A stretch of DNA of 38,523 nt, from contig JBOIDB010000124.1 of NCBI GenBank assembly GCA_050740235.1, positions 1-38,523 of the forward strand, read 5' to 3'. This DNA comes from JACDCP01 sp050740235 (lineage in GTDB: Bacteria > Pseudomonadota > Gammaproteobacteria > Steroidobacterales > JACDCP01). Shown in pieces: positions 10,589-19,120 of the stretch (positions are counted from its first letter, which is position 1; each line of letters begins with the position of its first letter). The translations under genes and the position numbers were made by a program. A model generated the notes under the pieces. That model was not told where the DNA came from, did no database searches, and saw only the letters and a list, made by a program, of their open reading frames with translations.

Positions 10589-10628
10589 GAATCAATCGTT
10601 GTTCTCGTTCGATGTTTCGTATCGTCGT

Positions 10629-13118
10629 TTACTCCGCCTGACGGAATCGGTCGAGCCAGTTCACGGCTGCGAAGGCGTAGCCGGCGCGTGTTTCGGCGTC
10701 GAGCGGATGGAAACGGGCCTTGATGGTCGGCTCGAGTTCGAACGGCCCCTGCTCTAGGCTGAATTCTGCACGCATGATCTGCAGATCCAGTGCGAGCTGC
10801 ACGTGGCCGCGCAGTGCATCCGGCACCTCGGCATCGTCTTCGAGCGGCACGCGCTCGTCCTTGAATGCGACTGTGATCGGCCCATTGAGTTGAGCCGCGA
10901 TCTCCTCTGCAATCGATTCCAGGCCTAGCGCCTGCACCATCGAGTAAGCCAGCTCGGCTCGCGACACCGTTCCCGCCGGGTCGTAGATGCCCGGTGCGGC
11001 AGGCTTCACAGTCGCCATCTGCACGTGATTGAGATCGCGCAGCGGCCCGCCCCGCGCCGTGACCGCCTCCGCCGCCGCCAACGTGAGGCCGAAGGCGTCG
11101 GACAGGCTGTCGCTGCCGTCCGTCGGACGGAACTGGCGGATCCCCGTGCCGAGCGTCAGGTAGTCGGCGAGCTCCCCGCGCACGATGGCCGCGTCCGGCT
11201 CGTACGCGCCGCCGCTGCGGGCGTCGACGAGGCGTCGGCTGACGGCCTGCTCGATGATGCCCTGGGCGGGGTGCCCGGCGATGTCGCCGAGCCCGAAGAA
11301 GCCGTCGATACGAATGAAGCTGGTATCGACGTGGATGGTGCCGGGCACGGCCGTGCCGTTGCCGAGACCGAGGGGATCCAGGGCGACGCCGGATACCGAG
11401 CCGATGCCGCGAATTTCGATAGTCCATTCACCGGGTCTCGCCGGAGCGGTGACGCCGATGCTCGGCCCGAGCAGCGGCAGAGAGATCGCCGATCCGAACC
11501 TGTTGCCGTCGGGATCCGTGAGCACGATGGCAACGGTGTTTTCGCTGACGTTGGCCGATGCCGAGATAGTCGCCAGGCCTTGCGGGACGACGAAGGTTTC
11601 GACGTCGGACTGGGCGGCCGGGGTGTTCACCGGCGTGAAGAACAGGTCGAAAGCCGGACCCGCCTCGCTGCTCACGTTGACGCCGGCGTTGAAGTCGCGG
11701 CCGAGTATCAGCGTGAGCCCGTAATCATCACGGACGCCCTTCGCCGCAGCGACAGCCGCATGTGCGTTGATGTATCCGGCGCCGACTTCGAAAACCTCGT
11801 AGCCGGGCATATTCGTCGCCGTTTCCTCGAGGATTTCACGGACCTCCGTCCAGTGCAGGGCGGGATTCGCTTCGAGCATCAGGGCGACGACGCCCGACAC
11901 GTGTGGCGCCGCCATGGAAGTGCCGCTCTTGATGGTATAGAAGAGGTCCTCCGCGGGCGGCAGATCGTCGCCGGTGCCGAGGGCATCCGATTTCGCCTGC
12001 GTGGAGATCACGTCCACGCCCGGCGCAACCACGGCCGGACGGTCGAACCACGTGAAGGTTTCGCCGTCGACGACGACCTGGCCGCCGCCGTTGCGCTTGC
12101 CGCGCGAGGAAAAGTCGGCCAGCAGACCGCGGCTGTCGCCGGCGCCGGCGACGATGACCCATGGCGCTTTCTTGAAGTTGCCCGTGATGGTCCCCTCGCC
12201 CGATCCCGAGTTGCCGGCGGAAAACACCACGACGATATTGCGGTCCGCGAGCCGCTTCGTAGCGATGTTCGTGGGATCGTCGGGGTTGAAATCGGTGCCG
12301 GTGTCGGACGGGTTACCGAACGAGTTCGAAATCACGCGGATGTTGTAGCGGCTCTGGTTGACCAGGGCGTAATCGAAGCCGCCGATCGAATCCAGGATGA
12401 AAAGACCGGCGCCGGAACCGTAGCCGATGAGGTCGGCGCCGGGGGCCACGCCTTCATACTTGCCGCCGGCGGCCGCTGCGCCCGTGCCGCCTATGATGCC
12501 GGAGACATGCGTGCCGTGGCCCACCGCGAGATCGGTGTCGGGCACATCCTCGACGTAGGTGATGGGCAGCAGCGCGTCCTGAGCGTGAAGATTGGTCTGC
12601 GCCGCGACATTCTGTACGACGTGCTCCGGATACTGCAGATCCGGATGCTGGCCGTCGATGCCGGAATCGTTGACCAGCACGCCGATGCCGCGGCCCGAGG
12701 CCGGCAGTCCGCCACTGCGAAGATTGCGATCCGTGCGTAGCTTGTCGACGCCCGTGAGTGCGGTACTGTTCTGGTTCTCGTATTCCAGGGCCTCGTTGAG
12801 CCAAAGCGAGCGCACGCCCTCATGCCGATCGAGCGCTTCGACCTGCGCGCGCGTAGCCAGCACGCCGGCGATCGGCAGCGCCTGGAAATACACGCCGGTG
12901 ATTCCGAGATCCTCGAGCACGCCGAGCTGCTCGAGCGTCAATGGTCCGTCACCTTCGAAGCTGACGATCACCTCGGCCGTTTCGTTCGGGCCGATCCCGG
13001 ACAGCTCCCTCTGCAGGCTGTCGCCGATGGTTGCAGCGCCCGCCGCACACGGCAGCGCCAGCAGCATGCTGAGACTGAATCCGATCAGCCGCGCCTCGAA
13101 AACGTCGATGAGTTTCAT
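10629..13118 (-). CDS. Exported S8 subtilisin-like peptidase with C-terminal SLH-like repeats
   Basis: Exported serine protease of 829 residues. A signal peptide (to about residue 29, CAAGAA) is followed by an inhibitor_I9-like propeptide (about 45-110) and the S8 domain. The triad is Asp151 (NDSGIDGQHPD), His201 (GHGTHVSG) and Ser401 (GTSMAAPHVSG), with oxyanion Asn302-303 (AGNSG) and a large PA-like insert between His and Ser. A beta-sandwich lies at about 465-600. From about 608 there are SLH-like units (GLGDIAGHPAQGIIEQAVSR, then YEPDAAIVRGELADYL; later YDPAGTVSRAELAYSMVQAL and FHPLDAETRAGYAFAAVNWL), suggesting attachment to the cell surface. Start ATG 13118 has AAGGAAG just upstream; an ATG 30 nt earlier lacks a ribosome-binding site. 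It is a paralogue of the subtilase at 21359-23677 and shares its upstream element. Confidence 0.88.
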   Translation of the reverse strand: MKLIDVFEARLIGFSLSMLLALPCAAGAATIGDSLQRELSGIGPNETAEVIVSFEGDGPLTLEQLGVLEDLGITGVYFQALPIAGVLATRAQVEALDRHEGVRSLWLNEALEYENQNSTALTGVDKLRTDRNLRSGGLPASGRGIGVLVNDSGIDGQHPDLQYPEHVVQNVAAQTNLHAQDALLPITYVEDVPDTDLAVGHGTHVSGIIGGTGAAAAGGKYEGVAPGADLIGYGSGAGLFILDSIGGFDYALVNQSRYNIRVISNSFGNPSDTGTDFNPDDPTNIATKRLADRNIVVVFSAGNSGSGEGTITGNFKKAPWVIVAGAGDSRGLLADFSSRGKRNGGGQVVVDGETFTWFDRPAVVAPGVDVISTQAKSDALGTGDDLPPAEDLFYTIKSGTSMAAPHVSGVVALMLEANPALHWTEVREILEETATNMPGYEVFEVGAGYINAHAAVAAAKGVRDDYGLTLILGRDFNAGVNVSSEAGPAFDLFFTPVNTPAAQSDVETFVVPQGLATISASANVSENTVAIVLTDPDGNRFGSAISLPLLGPSIGVTAPARPGEWTIEIRGIGSVSGVALDPLGLGNGTAVPGTIHVDTSFIRIDGFFGLGDIAGHPAQGIIEQAVSRRLVDARSGGAYEPDAAIVRGELADYLTLGTGIRQFRPTDGSDSLSDAFGLTLAAAEAVTARGGPLRDLNHVQMATVKPAAPGIYDPAGTVSRAELAYSMVQALGLESIAEEIAAQLNGPITVAFKDERVPLEDDAEVPDALRGHVQLALDLQIMRAEFSLEQGPFELEPTIKARFHPLDAETRAGYAFAAVNWLDRFRQAE

Positions 13119-13191
13119 GGTCGCTTCCTTGCCGAAGAATCGGCGCATTCATAGCAGCAAGTAGACCACGGCCATGCCGGCTGATTGGAGC

Positions 13192-13230
13192 CGGGAAAAC
13201 TCTCAGCAAGGAAGGGGGATATCCCTCAGG
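13192..13230 (-). promoter_or_regulatory. Shared two-part regulatory element upstream of the SLH subtilase
   Basis: Reads CGGGAAAA (13192-13199), 13 nt spacer, AGGGGGATATCCCTCAGG (13213-13230). The second half is an imperfect palindrome centred on GATATC. The upstream region of the other subtilase (23756-23795) has the same arrangement, with 16 of 18 bases identical in the palindrome and 8 of 8 in the first block. It begins 73 nt before the start codon and 26 nt after the response-regulator stop. It is probably an operator or activator site; the neighbouring NarL-type regulator is the obvious candidate to bind it. Confidence 0.65.
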
Positions 13231-13255
13231 ACAACAGGTGCGGCATGAGGATCGG

Positions 13256-13909
13256 TCAGGTCAACAGACCGCGTTTTGCAGCGTAGCGGACCAGCTCGGC
13301 GGTGTTGTGCAGACCGAGCTTGTCCATGACACGGGCACGGTGGTTCTCGGCCGTCTTGACGCTGGTCCCGAGCTGATGGGCGACCTCCTTGGTCGTGTTG
13401 CCCTCGATGACCAGATGAAACACTTCGCGTTCGCGCGGCGTCAGTGAGCCGTAGGGATCATCCTGGATCCGTTCGGGATGCCGGTATTGGTCAGCGAGCA
13501 CTTTGGAAGCTTGCGGACCGAAGTACATCTGTCCTGAGGCGAGCGCCGTGATCGCTCGCTCGAGCTCTGCGATAGCGCTGTCCTTGACGAGATAGCCCGA
13601 GGCGCCGGCGCGCACGATCGGTACGATGTACTCGACCTCCTCATGCACGGTGACGACCAGGATTCGCGTTTCCGGAACCTCGTCATGGATGCGGCGCACG
13701 GCCTCGACGCCGCTCAGGCGAGGCATGCTGAGGTCGACGAGAGCAATGTCCGGCCGGGTCTCCAACGCCTTCTCCACGGCCTCGAGACCATCGCCGGCTT
13801 CGGCGACGACCTCCCAGTTCTCGTGTTCGGCGAGGAGCTTCACCAGGCCCTGTCGGACGATCGTGTGATCGTCGGCGACGAGGATGCGCAAGCGCGAGCT
13901 TCCTCTCAT
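13256..13909 (-). CDS. NarL/FixJ-family response regulator
   Basis: A 217-residue DNA-binding response regulator. The receiver domain (about 7-125) has the acidic pair in VADDHT, phospho-acceptor Asp59 (ALVDLSMP), Thr87 region (VVTVHEE) and Lys109 (GYLVKDS). The LuxR-type helix-turn-helix (about 148-212) reads LTPREREVFHLVIEGNTTKE and ENHRARVMDKLGLHNTAELV. Its partner kinase ends 27 nt upstream. The ribosome-binding site before ATG 13909 is poor. A TTG at 13891 with AGAGGAAG upstream is an alternative that would start at LRILVADDH. Last gene of the signalling operon, immediately before the protease promoter element. Target genes are inferred, not shown. Confidence 0.93.
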   Translation of the reverse strand: MRGSSRLRILVADDHTIVRQGLVKLLAEHENWEVVAEAGDGLEAVEKALETRPDIALVDLSMPRLSGVEAVRRIHDEVPETRILVVTVHEEVEYIVPIVRAGASGYLVKDSAIAELERAITALASGQMYFGPQASKVLADQYRHPERIQDDPYGSLTPREREVFHLVIEGNTTKEVAHQLGTSVKTAENHRARVMDKLGLHNTAELVRYAAKRGLLT

Positions 13910-13936
13910 ATGCCGGTGCCGCCCGATCGATGGAGG

Positions 13937-14719
13937 CTAGCCGCGGGGCACTCTCAGGCGCACCGTGCAGCCCTCATGGGAAGCGGTAACCACCTCGACG
14001 TTGCCCCCGAACAGTTCCACCCGGTCGCGAATGCCGCGCAAGCCGCAACCGTCGGCCCGCGCGCTGAATGCCATCGACGGATCGAAGCCCACGCCGGCGT
14101 CTGAAATCAGCACGCGCAGATCGTCGGCCGAAGTCTCGAGCGTGACCTGCGCACGCGGACTGCGAGCATGCTTGACGACGTTGGTGAGTGCCTCCTGCAC
14201 GACGCGAAAGATGAGTGTCTCGATGTCCGGATCGAGACGTTCGTCACCCAGGTCGCAACGGAGCGTAACCTCGAGGTCGGAGCGCTCTTCGAAACTGCGC
14301 GCAAGCCATCGGAGGCCGGCTGCGAGCCCCAGGTCATCCAGCACGGGCGGGCGCAGCAGCCTCGACAATTCTCGCGTGTCGTTGAGCGCGAGCAGGGCCA
14401 GCTCCGCTGAATCCCGCAGTCCGCCGGCAAGCTCGTCATCCTTTCCCGCGCGCCGCGCCAGACGCTCCAACTGATTGCGCAGGGCAACGAGGGTTTGGCC
14501 GATACCGTCGTGCAGATCGCGCGCCAGCCGGCGGCGCTCTTCTTCCTGAACTTTCCAGACGGCCTTGGACAGGCCTCGGAAACGCCGCTCGCCATCTATC
14601 AGCCGTTGGAAAAGCCGTTCGTTCTCCAGCGTTATGCGGTCGACGCGATCGACTATCTCGCGCATGCTGCTGAACTCGTCCGGTTGGCCGGATTTCCCGC
14701 GGGAGCTCCCCGCATCCAT
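13937..14719 (-). CDS. Cytoplasmic NarL-type sensor histidine kinase
   Basis: A 260-residue HisKA_3 / HATPase_c kinase. A coiled-coil start (about 20-55) leads to the phospho-acceptor motif RRRLARDLHDGIGQ with His70. The ATP-binding domain has the N box (VVQEALTNVVKHA), G1 (DAGVGFDP) and G2 (GCGLRGIRDRV). There is no membrane segment and no PAS, GAF or HAMP sensor, so its signal must come from a partner protein. The flanking FHA-GAF protein and Ser/Thr kinase are candidates. The start is taken as ATG 14719, 7 nt after the stop of the upstream kinase gene; ATG 14665 is a second option with GGACGAG upstream. It is the cognate kinase of the regulator downstream. Confidence 0.9.
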   Translation of the reverse strand: MDAGSSRGKSGQPDEFSSMREIVDRVDRITLENERLFQRLIDGERRFRGLSKAVWKVQEEERRRLARDLHDGIGQTLVALRNQLERLARRAGKDDELAGGLRDSAELALLALNDTRELSRLLRPPVLDDLGLAAGLRWLARSFEERSDLEVTLRCDLGDERLDPDIETLIFRVVQEALTNVVKHARSPRAQVTLETSADDLRVLISDAGVGFDPSMAFSARADGCGLRGIRDRVELFGGNVEVVTASHEGCTVRLRVPRG

Positions 14720-14726
14720 GGCGCTT

Positions 14727-17700
14727 TCACGCGGCGGGGTCAAGGGTAGTCTCCTGAGCGAGCTTGCGCACGTCGTCGAGCTCAGTGAAGGAGTCCGCTG
14801 CAGCCGAATCGAGATTTTCCTTGAGGCGAGCGATTTCCGCGATGGCCGCGCGCCGTTCAGCGAGGGCCGCATCCGCGCGGCCTGTCTGCTTAAGGATTTC
14901 ACCGAGCAACGAATGCAGCCGCCAGGTGCCCGCGTAGGGCGAATGGTCGCGCGCTCGTCGCAGTGCCGCGCGCACGGCACCTTCGGCTTCCTTATGTCGG
15001 CCCAGCGCCGATTCGGCGTGAGCCAGCAGCTCTCCGCTGCGAAGCAGAAGCATCGTATGGCGTATCTTCTCGACTTCTCGCCGCACCTCGAGCAGACGTT
15101 CGCGCGCCGCGTCCGGTTCGCCGAGCGCCAGCTCGACTTCAGCGAGTCCGAGCGTCGATTCGAGGCGGGCGACGACGCCGCCACTGGTCGAGGCCTGGTC
15201 CATCGCGCGCTGCAGGGCTTCCCGCGCGGCCGGTGCATCGCCGGAAGCGAGCAGCCAGGCACCGCGCAATCGCTCGAGCATCGAGTGCTGCTCGCTGTTG
15301 GCATCCGTATCGAGCCAGGTCTGCGCCCGGTCGAGCATCACCGCAGCCTCGTCCAGCTGGCCGAGCTCGAGCACGAGGCTTGCTTCGAACAGCGTGAACT
15401 CGGTCAGTCCGCGCCGGTCGGCAGCTTCGTCCAGCAGCGCCAGGGCCTGTGCATAGGAAGCGGCAGATGCTGCATAACGACCCTGAAACTGGGCGATGCG
15501 ACCGAGGTTGCCGAGCGATACCGCTTCAGCACCTTCCGAGCCGAGCTCGCGGCTCGTCTCCAGCGCTGCGAGATAGGCGTTCTGTGCCGCCTCCCAGTCA
15601 CCGCGAGCCGTCTCGAGGAGTCCGAGCGTTTGTTGCGCGCTCATGACGCCTTCGCTGTTGCCGGTCGATTCGAACAGGTCGCGGGCCTGCTCCGTATAGA
15701 CCGACGCATTGTCGTATTCTCCGAGCATGCAGTAGGCGAAACCGACGTTGTTGTAGCTCTCGGCCGTGGCACGCTGGTCGCCGAGCTCGCGACGGATCCG
15801 CAGCGCATCCCGGTACTCGTCGAGCGCCGCGCGATAGTTACCCTTCTGCTCTTCGAAGTAGCCGATTTCGTTATGCAGATTGGCAGTGGCGCGCTTGTCG
15901 CCGATGCGCTCCAGGGTCAGGAGCGCTTCCTCGAGTCCCGCCCGCGCTGCCTCGTCATCACCCTGCAGGCGCTGGATGGACGCGAGGTTCGCCAGCGAAG
16001 CGGCCACGCCCCGTTCGTCTCCGGCCTGTCGCCGTAACTCCACGGCGCGTCGATATTCGCGCTCGGCCTCCCCGATCCGGCCGAGCTGATCGTATGCGAT
16101 GCCGAACGCGTTGTGCACGTCGGCCTGACCCTGCACATTATTGAGTCGATTCTGAATGATCAGGGCACGGACAAGATAATCGTCCGCGGCGGCGCTGCTG
16201 TCGCCGCGCAGGATGGCGAACTTGCCGAGCAGGAACCAGGCGCGCGGATGGTTCGGCTGGCCCGCCACGATCTTCTCGAGCGCAGCCGCGGCTTCTTCGA
16301 GATGCCCGTGATCGCCGAGGGTTTCCGCCAGCACGAGCCGCGCTTCGACGTCACGCGGATAGCGCGCGACCAGCTCGCGGAGGATTTCCACGGCCCTTGC
16401 AAGGTCACCGGACAGCGACGCCTCCCGCGCGCGCGCCGCGAAACCGATACGCCCGGATTCCGCCATCTCGACTGCGCGACGCGCTGCCTCCAGCGCTTCG
16501 TCATCCTGACCGAGCTTCTCATACGCATCGGCGAGCCGTACCCAGGCAGCCGGGAAGTCCGCGTCTTCCTGCACGGCCGTCTCGAGCGCATTTGCGGCCC
16601 CGATGCTGTCGCCGCGCGTGAGCCGGGTTACCCCCTCCGCGTAGGCGCTGAGCGCGGCAGGCGAGCCGGAAAGCGCAGGTTCGGCCGGCGGTGCGGACGC
16701 GGGCAGCTCGAGCGCAGCGCGAAGTTCGTTGCTCAAGGTCTGCACCAGCGCGAACACATTGCCGCCGGCAGGACCTTCCACGTCGAAGTGTTGCGCCGGC
16801 AGCCCGGGCAGAACGGCATTTGCGAGACTGACGCCGATGCGAATGCGTCCGCCAGCCTCGCGAACCTGGCCGGTCAGCACCCGCCCGACGTCGAGCAGCT
16901 CGGCCATCTGGCGCAGATCCCGATCCGGCAGGGGGCCGTCCGGCAACTTGAGATCCTCGAGAGTGCGAAAGACTCGCAGACTGTCGGCCACCTGCAAACC
17001 GGCGCTTTCCGCAAGATTCTGCGCGAGCATTTCCGCGATCCCCGTCGAAACCCAGGCGAGATCTTCCTGTCCGGTCTCGTTGGCAAGCGGCAGTATTGCG
17101 ATCACAGGTTCCGCGGGCGCCTGCGCAACCGGTTCGTCGGTCTCGCGGTCCGGCCAGACAAGCAGGGCAATGGCGCCGATCAACGGAATCGCGCCTGCGA
17201 GCACCAGCGCTGCAACAGTAAGGCGGCGGAATCTCGGCCCGCGACGGCCTGCCTGGTTCAGCATGAGATCCTCGGCGAGCTCGGCAGCCGTGTCGTAGCG
17301 GTCGGCGGGATCCCGTTGCAAACAGGTTTCAACGATCGCCTGCAGCCAGGCAGGAGCGTCGACGCCGAGCTCGCTGAGTGTGCGCGGTTCACCGAAGGCT
17401 CGCGCGGCGAGGACTTCGTCGAAGGATTCTCCGCTGAACGGCAGCTTGCCGCTCAGCATTTCGAAGAGGATGAGACCGAGCGCGTAGATATCCGTGCGGC
17501 CGTCGACATCCGCCCCGCGGGCCTGCTCGGGAGACAGGTAATCCGGCGTGCCGATGACATTGCCGGCCATCGTGAGGCCGGCCGTATTCAGCGAACGTGC
17601 CACACCGAAATCGGTTATGTACGCACGACCCTCTTCGTCGACCAACACGTTCGAGGGCTTGAGATCGCGATGCACGACGTTTTCGCGATGCGCGGCGGCG

Positions 17701-18131
17701 AGCGCATTGGCGAGATCGTGACCGATCGCGACTGCCCGGGCCGCATCCAGCGGTCCGTGCGCTTCCAGGATCTCCTTGAGCGACCGGCCGCGCACGAGAT
17801 CCATCGTCAGGAAATGCACGTCGCCATCCTGACCGATGTCGTGGATGCGCACGACGTTGCGGTGCGAAACCTGCCGCGCGAGTATCAGCTCCTGCTGAAA
17901 GCGCTCGATCATGCGCTGATGCTGCACGAGACGTTCCGGACGCAGCACCTTCAGCGCCACATCCAGCCCGAGGCGTTCGTCAAGCGCACGATAAACCATA
18001 CCCATGCCGCCCACGCCGACGAGCCCGGCGATACGATACCGGCCGGCGAGCACTCTGCCCTCGGCGAGCACTTGCATCCCTTCCAGCGCGGTCTCCGTGC
18101 GGTCGGGATCGGGCGGGATCGGATCACCCAT
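14727..18131 (-). CDS. Transmembrane Ser/Thr protein kinase with TolB-like and TPR domains
   Basis: An 1134-residue Hanks-type kinase. The kinase domain (about 30-290) is intact: glycine loop GVGGMGMVYRA, Lys61 (VALKVL), HRDLKPSN with Asp156, ITDFGVARS with Asp174, GTPDYLSPEQ and DIYALGLILFEMLSG. A single membrane helix lies at about 305-330. Beyond it are a TolB/CsgG-like domain (VIAILPLANETGQEDLAWVS, about 345-490) and a long array of tetratricopeptide repeats (about 505-1090) with motifs such as NLASIQRLQGDDEAARAGLE. The TPR part would be periplasmic if the kinase is cytoplasmic. The start codon is 1 nt after the FHA gene stop (TGATATG). TPRs suggest protein-protein sensing; the ligand is unknown. 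Confidence 0.93.
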   Translation of the reverse strand: MGDPIPPDPDRTETALEGMQVLAEGRVLAGRYRIAGLVGVGGMGMVYRALDERLGLDVALKVLRPERLVQHQRMIERFQQELILARQVSHRNVVRIHDIGQDGDVHFLTMDLVRGRSLKEILEAHGPLDAARAVAIGHDLANALAAAHRENVVHRDLKPSNVLVDEEGRAYITDFGVARSLNTAGLTMAGNVIGTPDYLSPEQARGADVDGRTDIYALGLILFEMLSGKLPFSGESFDEVLAARAFGEPRTLSELGVDAPAWLQAIVETCLQRDPADRYDTAAELAEDLMLNQAGRRGPRFRRLTVAALVLAGAIPLIGAIALLVWPDRETDEPVAQAPAEPVIAILPLANETGQEDLAWVSTGIAEMLAQNLAESAGLQVADSLRVFRTLEDLKLPDGPLPDRDLRQMAELLDVGRVLTGQVREAGGRIRIGVSLANAVLPGLPAQHFDVEGPAGGNVFALVQTLSNELRAALELPASAPPAEPALSGSPAALSAYAEGVTRLTRGDSIGAANALETAVQEDADFPAAWVRLADAYEKLGQDDEALEAARRAVEMAESGRIGFAARAREASLSGDLARAVEILRELVARYPRDVEARLVLAETLGDHGHLEEAAAALEKIVAGQPNHPRAWFLLGKFAILRGDSSAAADDYLVRALIIQNRLNNVQGQADVHNAFGIAYDQLGRIGEAEREYRRAVELRRQAGDERGVAASLANLASIQRLQGDDEAARAGLEEALLTLERIGDKRATANLHNEIGYFEEQKGNYRAALDEYRDALRIRRELGDQRATAESYNNVGFAYCMLGEYDNASVYTEQARDLFESTGNSEGVMSAQQTLGLLETARGDWEAAQNAYLAALETSRELGSEGAEAVSLGNLGRIAQFQGRYAASAASYAQALALLDEAADRRGLTEFTLFEASLVLELGQLDEAAVMLDRAQTWLDTDANSEQHSMLERLRGAWLLASGDAPAAREALQRAMDQASTSGGVVARLESTLGLAEVELALGEPDAARERLLEVRREVEKIRHTMLLLRSGELLAHAESALGRHKEAEGAVRAALRRARDHSPYAGTWRLHSLLGEILKQTGRADAALAERRAAIAEIARLKENLDSAAADSFTELDDVRKLAQETTLDPAA

Positions 18132-18132
18132 A

Positions 18133-19119
18133 TCAGAGCGCTCCGCGGCCGTCCGTCGGGATCCTGCCGGCCGGAATCCCGGTCATGGTTTCCGCAGCAA
18201 GGCCCGTATGACCGGACAACCGCTCACGCAGCAACGCGGCGAGCTCGGGAAGTGCAGCGGCGTGCTCCAGGTCCCGCGGCAGCATCCCGGCAAGTCCTGC
18301 GATGTCGTCGCGCAGGATCGAAACACCGATCACCAGCGCGGCGTGATTCGCCAGCGCCTCGAGCATCTCGAGATCGAGCTCTGAAAAGACCTTGCCGGGC
18401 GTGCGACTGTCGGCATAGATCGCGCCGAGTGCCTTGTCGCCGATTGCCAGCGGCAGGCAGACCAGGGCCCGGATCGCTTCGTCGGCGATACTCGCGCGAT
18501 TCGCGAGAAGTGCATCCTCCGTGGCATCGCAGGTAACGACGGCGCGCAACTCGCGCATGGCGGTTTCGAGGGCGCCGCTCGAGCCTGTGAAATCGGCCTC
18601 TTTCAGCGCCCGGCCACCGGGCATTCCACGCATGACGCGCACATCGCCTTTCGGAACGCGCAGGAAAATAAAACCGCGGTCCGCACCAGCCAGCGCCAGC
18701 ACGGATTCCAGAAGGCGCTCCAGCACGCGGTCGAGCCCCTCGGCCGGATCGAGCTGCCGTCTCCGCTCGATCGACTCTTCCCGACGCGCTGCGTCGCTGC
18801 GTTCTTCCGCGCGCCGGACGGCAGTGGAAACCAGGTCGAAGCTGGCGACGAGACCACCGAAACTGATCCAGCTGCGGTTGCCGAGATCGGCAGCGTGCTT
18901 CCGCCGGCCGTCGACCTGGACGCCGTTCTTGCTGTCGAGATCCTCGAGCATCCAACCGTCCGGCCGGCAGCGCAGCACGGCATGCCTGCGCGACAGGCGC
19001 CGGTCGTCGAGCGCAAGATCGCAATCGGCGCCGCGGCCGATGAGGCAGTCGCGACCGTTTTCGAGATAAAAGCGCCGTGCCGGGCCGTTCGGATAGAACA
19101 CCGTCAGCCGGGCAGGCAT
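18133..19119 (-). CDS. FHA-GAF signalling protein
   Basis: A 328-residue soluble protein. An N-terminal FHA domain (about 5-95) has all key motifs: LIGRGADCD, RRLSRRHAVL and DLDSKNGVQVDG. It should therefore bind phosphothreonine peptides, most simply those made by the Ser/Thr kinase encoded next. A short linker leads to a GAF domain (about 125-275; ADRGFIFLRVPKGDV, LVCLPLAIGDKALGAIYADS). The remaining tail of about 50 residues is low complexity. Genes upstream and downstream are each 1 nt away (TAGcATG and TGAtATG), so the operon is tightly coupled. The GAF ligand is not predictable. Confidence 0.9.
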   Translation of the reverse strand: MPARLTVFYPNGPARRFYLENGRDCLIGRGADCDLALDDRRLSRRHAVLRCRPDGWMLEDLDSKNGVQVDGRRKHAADLGNRSWISFGGLVASFDLVSTAVRRAEERSDAARREESIERRRQLDPAEGLDRVLERLLESVLALAGADRGFIFLRVPKGDVRVMRGMPGGRALKEADFTGSSGALETAMRELRAVVTCDATEDALLANRASIADEAIRALVCLPLAIGDKALGAIYADSRTPGKVFSELDLEMLEALANHAALVIGVSILRDDIAGLAGMLPRDLEHAAALPELAALLRERLSGHTGLAAETMTGIPAGRIPTDGRGAL

Positions 19120-19120
19120 G

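Larger units (their letters stand above)
10055..10628. other. Non-coding scrap region between cusA and the SLH subtilase gene
   Basis: A 574-nt stretch without an intact gene. It contains, in order, a - strand PIN-domain tail (10083 to about 10215), a + strand hppA tail (10219-10371), about 165 nt in which I see nothing recognisable (10372-10538), and a strong terminator (10539-10588) for the - strand gene beyond. The fragments suggest deletion and recombination junctions. Confidence 0.8.

Noticed and set aside
13119..13148. Upstream ATG extending the SLH subtilase by 10 residues
   Set aside because: No ribosome-binding site, and the extension would spoil the signal peptide; the ATG at 13118 has a good one.
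14720..15304. N-terminal extension of the histidine kinase into the Ser/Thr kinase gene
   Set aside because: The extension is a shadow of the TPR-coding region, with no domain and unlike composition; the real start is at or after 14719.
16113..18536. Very long + strand open frame opposite the Ser/Thr kinase gene
   Set aside because: It is antisense to an intact kinase-TPR gene; the translation is Arg/Gly/His-rich with no domain. It reflects high GC content. Similar antisense frames over cusB (5271-7028), the SLH subtilase (11025-12740), the PPC subtilase (22427-23752) and thiC (26119-27876) were rejected for the same reason.
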